Source of the DNA: PALSA-911 sp963743035
GTDB lineage: Bacteria > Pseudomonadota > Alphaproteobacteria > Acetobacterales > Acetobacteraceae
NCBI GenBank assembly: GCA_963743035.1
Contig: CAVUOB010000006.1
Location: 1-64,000 of the forward strand
Direction: 5' to 3'
Length of the DNA stretch: 64,000 nucleotides
Shown here: positions 60,827 to 64,000 of the stretch, piece after piece
Layout of the letters: each line of letters begins with the position of its first letter
Numbering within the stretch: position 1 is the stretch's first letter
Notes under the pieces: model-generated
Databases searched by the model: none
Told to the model about the DNA's origin: nothing
Seen by the model: the letters and a program-made list of their open reading frames with translations, nothing else
Position numbers and translations under genes: made by a program

Positions 60827-62152
60827 ATGACGGCAGAGATGCGCGTTCCCGACAGCGGGGCACTGGCGATTCCGGATGGCTTTTCGGCCCCGTGCTTCCT
60901 GGACAAACTCCTCGCAGCCAGCGTGTTCGAGGATTACGTGCTCTATGCGAGCGACAGCGAAATCCGCATTGCCGGACGCCCCCGATTTAGAGTCCAGGTC
61001 ACCGATCGCGAGGTGGCGATCGAGGGTCGGGATTTGGTGCGCCGGGTTGAACGGACGACGGACCCCTTCAAGCAGATCGAGACGATGCTGAAGGAACTCG
61101 ATATCGGAGATTGGAGAGCTTACGGCTACATCACCTTCGATATCTCCGGCTTCTACTATCCATATCCCAAAGCCGTTCACACGCCTCTGCTCGATCTCAT
61201 GATCCCGGAAATCGAATTGCGCATTACCGATAAGGGCATTTCAACGCGCGGACCGATCGACCGAACATGGCTGATGGAGATCGCCGGCAGCGCGACGAAT
61301 TCAGAGTCGCGACGGGGATCGGTCGCCCCGAGGGTGGAACTGTCCGACAAGACGCACTACGAGGCGAATGTCGAAATCCTCACGGCGGCCATTCGCAGCG
61401 GCGAGCTGCAGAAGGCGATCATAGCGCGCCGCGTGAAGATGACCGGGCCGCTTGATCTGGTCGGCACCTACGACGCGGCGGCGAGTGTGAATAACGCAGC
61501 GCGCTCCTATTGCTTCCAGATCGGCGAGGTCAGCGGCGTCGGCTTCAGCCCGGAACTTCTGCTCGAGGCTGACGGCACCGGCCGGGTGCTGACAGGCCCG
61601 CTCGCTGGAACCCGCCCACGCGGCGGCGATGCGGTCGAGGACGAGCGCCTTCGCGCCGAGCTTTACAGCGACGCCAAGGAGGTTAAGGAGCACGCAATCT
61701 CGATCCAGCTGGCGCAGGAAGAATTGAATTCGGTGTGTGATCCGAAGTCCGTTCGCATCACGGATTTCATGGCGATCAAGCCGTTCCGCACGGTGCAGCA
61801 CCTGTCCTCGCAGGTATCCGGCGAACTCCGCAAGGACAAGACGGTTTGGGATGCGGTCAAGGTGCTGTTTCCCGGCATCACCGTGTCGGGCATACCGAAG
61901 CAGGCGGCGCTGCAGCGCATCGGTGAGATGGAGGCCGAGCCGCGCGGAGTTTATGCCGGCGCTGTCGGCTGGATCGACAGCCGCGGCGGGGCAGATCTGG
62001 CAATCGCGCTGAGGAGCGTCTTTCAATACGGACAGGACGTCTATCTGAACGCGGGCGCGGGAATTGTCGGCGAGTCGGTTCCCGAGCGCGAATATGTGGA
62101 AACCGTCAACAAGATGAACACGATGCTGCAAAAGGTCATCCTCGTCGATTAG
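60827..62152 (+). CDS. salicylate synthase (MbtI/Irp9/YbtS type)
   Basis: 441 residues from ATG 60827 (AAGAGG site). It converts chorismate via isochorismate to salicylate, the starter of many siderophores. Chorismate-enzyme motifs are GELQKAIIARRV, GVGFSPELLLEADG, GPLAGTRPRGGDA, EVKEHAISIQLAQEELN, RTVQHLSSQVSGEL, GITVSGIPKQAALQRI, EPRGVYAGAVGWID and LNAGAGIVGESVPEREY. The GTRPRG and SGIPK wording fits salicylate synthases better than plain MenF. No NRPS or siderophore genes adjoin; two IS5-type elements flank it, so it was probably imported as a unit. Its TAG stop overlaps the left end of the second element. Confidence 0.87.
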   Translation: MTAEMRVPDSGALAIPDGFSAPCFLDKLLAASVFEDYVLYASDSEIRIAGRPRFRVQVTDREVAIEGRDLVRRVERTTDPFKQIETMLKELDIGDWRAYGYITFDISGFYYPYPKAVHTPLLDLMIPEIELRITDKGISTRGPIDRTWLMEIAGSATNSESRRGSVAPRVELSDKTHYEANVEILTAAIRSGELQKAIIARRVKMTGPLDLVGTYDAAASVNNAARSYCFQIGEVSGVGFSPELLLEADGTGRVLTGPLAGTRPRGGDAVEDERLRAELYSDAKEVKEHAISIQLAQEELNSVCDPKSVRITDFMAIKPFRTVQHLSSQVSGELRKDKTVWDAVKVLFPGITVSGIPKQAALQRIGEMEAEPRGVYAGAVGWIDSRGGADLAIALRSVFQYGQDVYLNAGAGIVGESVPEREYVETVNKMNTMLQKVILVD

Positions 62153-62677
62153 GGTCCGTGGACATTCCGGATTCCCATTCCGGCCTGGTTGTGATGCAAG
62201 CTTGGGATGGACCGCTTCGTACTGACTGACAGACGGCCATGGGGGCAAGATGGAACCGCGCCGCCTGGGGAAGCCGAGCGACCCTGGGCGTAGCGGCTCG
62301 GACCGTCGACGCTTTGTTGGGGCGGTGCCTCGGGTTGCCTGGACCGGCGGCTCGTGGCGCGACCTGCCGCCGCTGATCGACGGCGTCGATTTCGGCGGGC
62401 CGATCGCCGACGAGGCCTACGACGACAATGCGATCATCGCGGCGTTGAGCGGGAGCGGCGCGAAAACCATCATCTCGCGGCAACCGCGGCGCGCGGCGCC
62501 GCGGAAGATCGAATGCCGAGATCTACAAATGGCGCCACTTGATCGAGAATGTCTTCGCCAAGCTGAACAGGCGTTCAAGCGCATCGCCATGCGGGCGGAC
62601 AAGACCGATCAAAGCTTCGCCGCGATAATCTGTCTTGCCGCAGCCGTCATCCACTCGCGGTGAATCGCAACAGACCC
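62152..62677 (+). mobile_element. internally deleted IS5-family (IS427-like) element
   Basis: 526 bp flanked by TA on both sides (62150-62151 and 62678-62679), with ends GGGTCCGTGG / GGGTCTGTTG. It contains broken pieces of an IS5-type transposase: GKPSDPGRSGSD and WRDLPP joined directly to LIDGVDFGGPIADEAYDDNA, then AKTIISRQPRRA and, after a shift, FKRIAMRADKTDQSFAAI. The DDE core between WRDLPP and LIDGVDFGG is missing, so it cannot move by itself. Confidence 0.78.
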
Positions 62678-63129
62678 TAGGCCGGCTTGCGCTTCATGAA
62701 CGCCGAGCGCAGGCAGCTTGCCACCAGCTCCCCGCGCTGATTATGCGCCTGGTGCTCGAACTCGACCACGCCGGCTTCCGGGCGCGACCGGCTGGAGCGC
62801 AGCTTGCGCACGATCGATTTCATTCGCAACGTGTCGCCGTGGAACACCGGCTTGGGGAAGGCCACGTCGGTCATGCCGAGATTGGCGATCGTGGTGCCGA
62901 GCGTGGTGTCGCCGACGGAAATGCCGATCATCAGCCCCAGCGTGAACAGCGAGTTCACCAGCCGCTGGCCGAACTCGGTCTGTTTGGCGAATTCCTCGTC
63001 CAGATGCAGCGGCTGCGGATTGTGCGTCAGCGCGGTGAACAGCACGTTGTCCATTTCCGTCACGGTGCGGGTGATCGCGTGCTCGAACACCTGACCCTCG
63101 AAGAATTCCTCGAAATACAAGCCGGCCAT
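62677..63129 (-). CDS. MaoC-family (R)-hydratase-like protein
   Basis: 150 residues, single hot-dog domain. GLYFEEFFEGQVFEHAITRTVTEMDNVLFTALTHNPQPLHLDEEFA carries the hydratase motif with the catalytic Asp/His equivalents (N-P-QPLH). GDTLRMKSIVRKLRSSRS is the usual later segment. It hydrates an enoyl-CoA, perhaps mesaconyl- or crotonyl-type. The TAG stop uses bases at the right end of the IS5 element; the protein end KRKPA looks natural. Confidence 0.85.
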   Translation of the reverse strand: MAGLYFEEFFEGQVFEHAITRTVTEMDNVLFTALTHNPQPLHLDEEFAKQTEFGQRLVNSLFTLGLMIGISVGDTTLGTTIANLGMTDVAFPKPVFHGDTLRMKSIVRKLRSSRSRPEAGVVEFEHQAHNQRGELVASCLRSAFMKRKPA

Positions 63130-63292
63130 TCTCTCGTCTCCTCGTCAGGTTGGTTTCAGCGCCAGGCATCGGGCGGCGCGCCCGCCTGTGCCGGCACGCG
63201 CGGGGCATTCCGTGTGGTCACGCCGCTTCCCCCAATTCATCGGAGGCGATTGAAGCCCGCCCGGTGGGATCGGGCAACTCGGCCAAAGAAAA

Positions 63293-63316
63293 GGGCGGCG
63301 CCCGAAGGCGCCGCCC
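63293..63316 (-). terminator. intrinsic terminator of the PEP-CTERM gene
   Basis: GGGCGGCGCC (63293-63302) pairs with GGCGCCGCCC (63307-63316) around CGAA/TTCG. On the minus strand it is followed by TTTTCTTT, so it ends transcripts of the gene that stops at 63348. Confidence 0.8.
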
Positions 63317-63347
63317 TGTATCCGGAACTGCGGCCGGCAGAAGCCGC

Positions 63348-64000
63348 CTACGCGGCCTTGCGGCGGCGCGCGCCGAGCAGGCCGAGCAGGCCGGCACCGA
63401 ACAGGGCCAGGGAGGCCGGCTCGGGCACCGCGGTGCCGGTTTCGGCGGTGACGTAGCCGACCGTGTGGTTGTCCAACTCGTAGCCGCCCACCGCGGGGTC
63501 CTCGCGGAAATGGATGCTGTCGAACGTGCCGTCGGTGTCGAAGAAGTTCACGAAGACGTACAGCTGGCTGCCGTTGACGTGATAGGGGCTGTTCGGGTTG
63601 CCGCAATAGGCCGAGCCCGGGCAGGCGCCGAGTGCTGCGATCAGGTCGGCGGGCGTGAAGTCGAACACATCGACGCCGTTGCGGTAGAAAGACACCTGAT
63701 TGCCGTCGTCGAGCGCGGAGAGCCAGAAGCCGAAATAGTTGATGCCGGAAACCAGCGTCGTGGTCAGGTCCACGTTGTACGGGGTTCCGCCGAACGCCAC
63801 CGGGTAGGAGCCGGTGCCGCCGGCGCCACCGTACTGGTCGGCGCCGTTGATCTGCACGCTCGTATAGGTGCCCGAGATGACGCCGCCGGTGCCGTAATCG
63901 GTGGTGAAGGTGGAGCCCGAAGCGCGGCTGTCGAAGGTCTCGGTGCCGACCACGCAGGTGCCGGAGCCGAGCGCCGCGCAGAGGCCGGCGGTGTTGGCGT
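63348..64000 (-). CDS. PEP-CTERM sorting-domain protein, 5' end outside the window
   Basis: At least 217 residues; the frame is open to the window edge (NTAGLCAALGSGTCVVGTET precedes the first Met). The C-terminus VPEPASLALFGAGLLGLLGA plus RRRKAA is a full PEP-CTERM signal. The middle (SALDDGNQVSFYRNGVDVFD, YVFVNFFDTDGTFDSIHFRE) resembles the beta-sandwich modules common in Npun_F0296-type PEP-CTERM proteins. It is exported and surface-sorted by exosortase. Terminator at 63293-63316. Confidence 0.82.
   Translation of the reverse strand, partial: ANTAGLCAALGSGTCVVGTETFDSRASGSTFTTDYGTGGVISGTYTSVQINGADQYGGAGGTGSYPVAFGGTPYNVDLTTTLVSGINYFGFWLSALDDGNQVSFYRNGVDVFDFTPADLIAALGACPGSAYCGNPNSPYHVNGSQLYVFVNFFDTDGTFDSIHFREDPAVGGYELDNHTVGYVTAETGTAVPEPASLALFGAGLLGLLGARRRKAA

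Noticed and set aside
1..64000. CRISPR array, rRNA operon or replication origin
   Set aside because: No regularly spaced direct repeats, no rRNA sequence and no DnaA-box cluster or iterons were seen.

Overview
The window looks like chromosomal DNA of a high-GC alphaproteobacterium, most likely Acetobacteraceae/Rhodospirillales. The evidence is the strong G/C third-position bias, two PEP-CTERM sorting signals, many small-substrate ABC solute-binding proteins, and a SorAB-type sulfite dehydrogenase. No rRNA or other taxonomic marker is present, so the family call is an inference.

Region by region: (1) 1-8.7 kb is accessory DNA. It holds a TIR-domain effector split by a frameshift, a P-loop helicase-like protein, an acidic hypothetical protein, a serine recombinase, a DUF2971 protein (also frameshifted) and a Sel1-repeat protein. 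(2) 9-16.3 kb holds an unknown helical-repeat protein, a solute-binding protein, an MFS permease, a PEP-CTERM protein and an agmatinase-family enzyme. (3) 16.27-19.18 kb (minus strand) is a compact five-gene unit: a cytoplasmic subtilase resembling the cyanobactin PatA/PatG proteases, a 66-aa CGGC protein, a PatG-C-terminal-like protein, and two Cys-rich peptides that share an N-terminal leader. One of the peptides has inhibitor-cystine-knot spacing. This is the best candidate for an undescribed peptide-maturation system. (4) 19.4-23.8 kb is an RND efflux operon whose permease gene carries more than a dozen single-base insertions. (5) 24-31 kb holds MFS, GST and monooxygenase genes, tRNA-Asn, an adenylate cyclase and a sugar-isomerase/HPPD-like fusion. 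(6) 31.08-31.38 kb is a tRNA-Leu(UAA) gene interrupted by a 220-nt group I intron. (7) 31.5-48.7 kb holds flavin and F420-type enzymes, nrdA behind a pair of NrdR boxes, galE, an Fe/thiamine-type ABC importer divergent from a frameshifted tenA, an NTP/NDP-exchange-type transporter, and a tiny ORF with a full-length anti-SD complement. (8) 48.8-59.8 kb holds two TauD-like dioxygenases, a DAHP synthase behind a leader-peptide attenuator rich in Tyr/Phe/Trp codons, sorAB, and several SDRs. (9) 59.9-62.7 kb is a salicylate synthase flanked by two internally deleted IS5-type elements. (10) The window ends with a MaoC hydratase and a second, truncated PEP-CTERM gene.

Single-base frameshifts recur (TIR, DUF2971, RND permease and adaptor, tenA, a LysR remnant). 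Some may be consensus errors rather than biology, and this is stated in each case.
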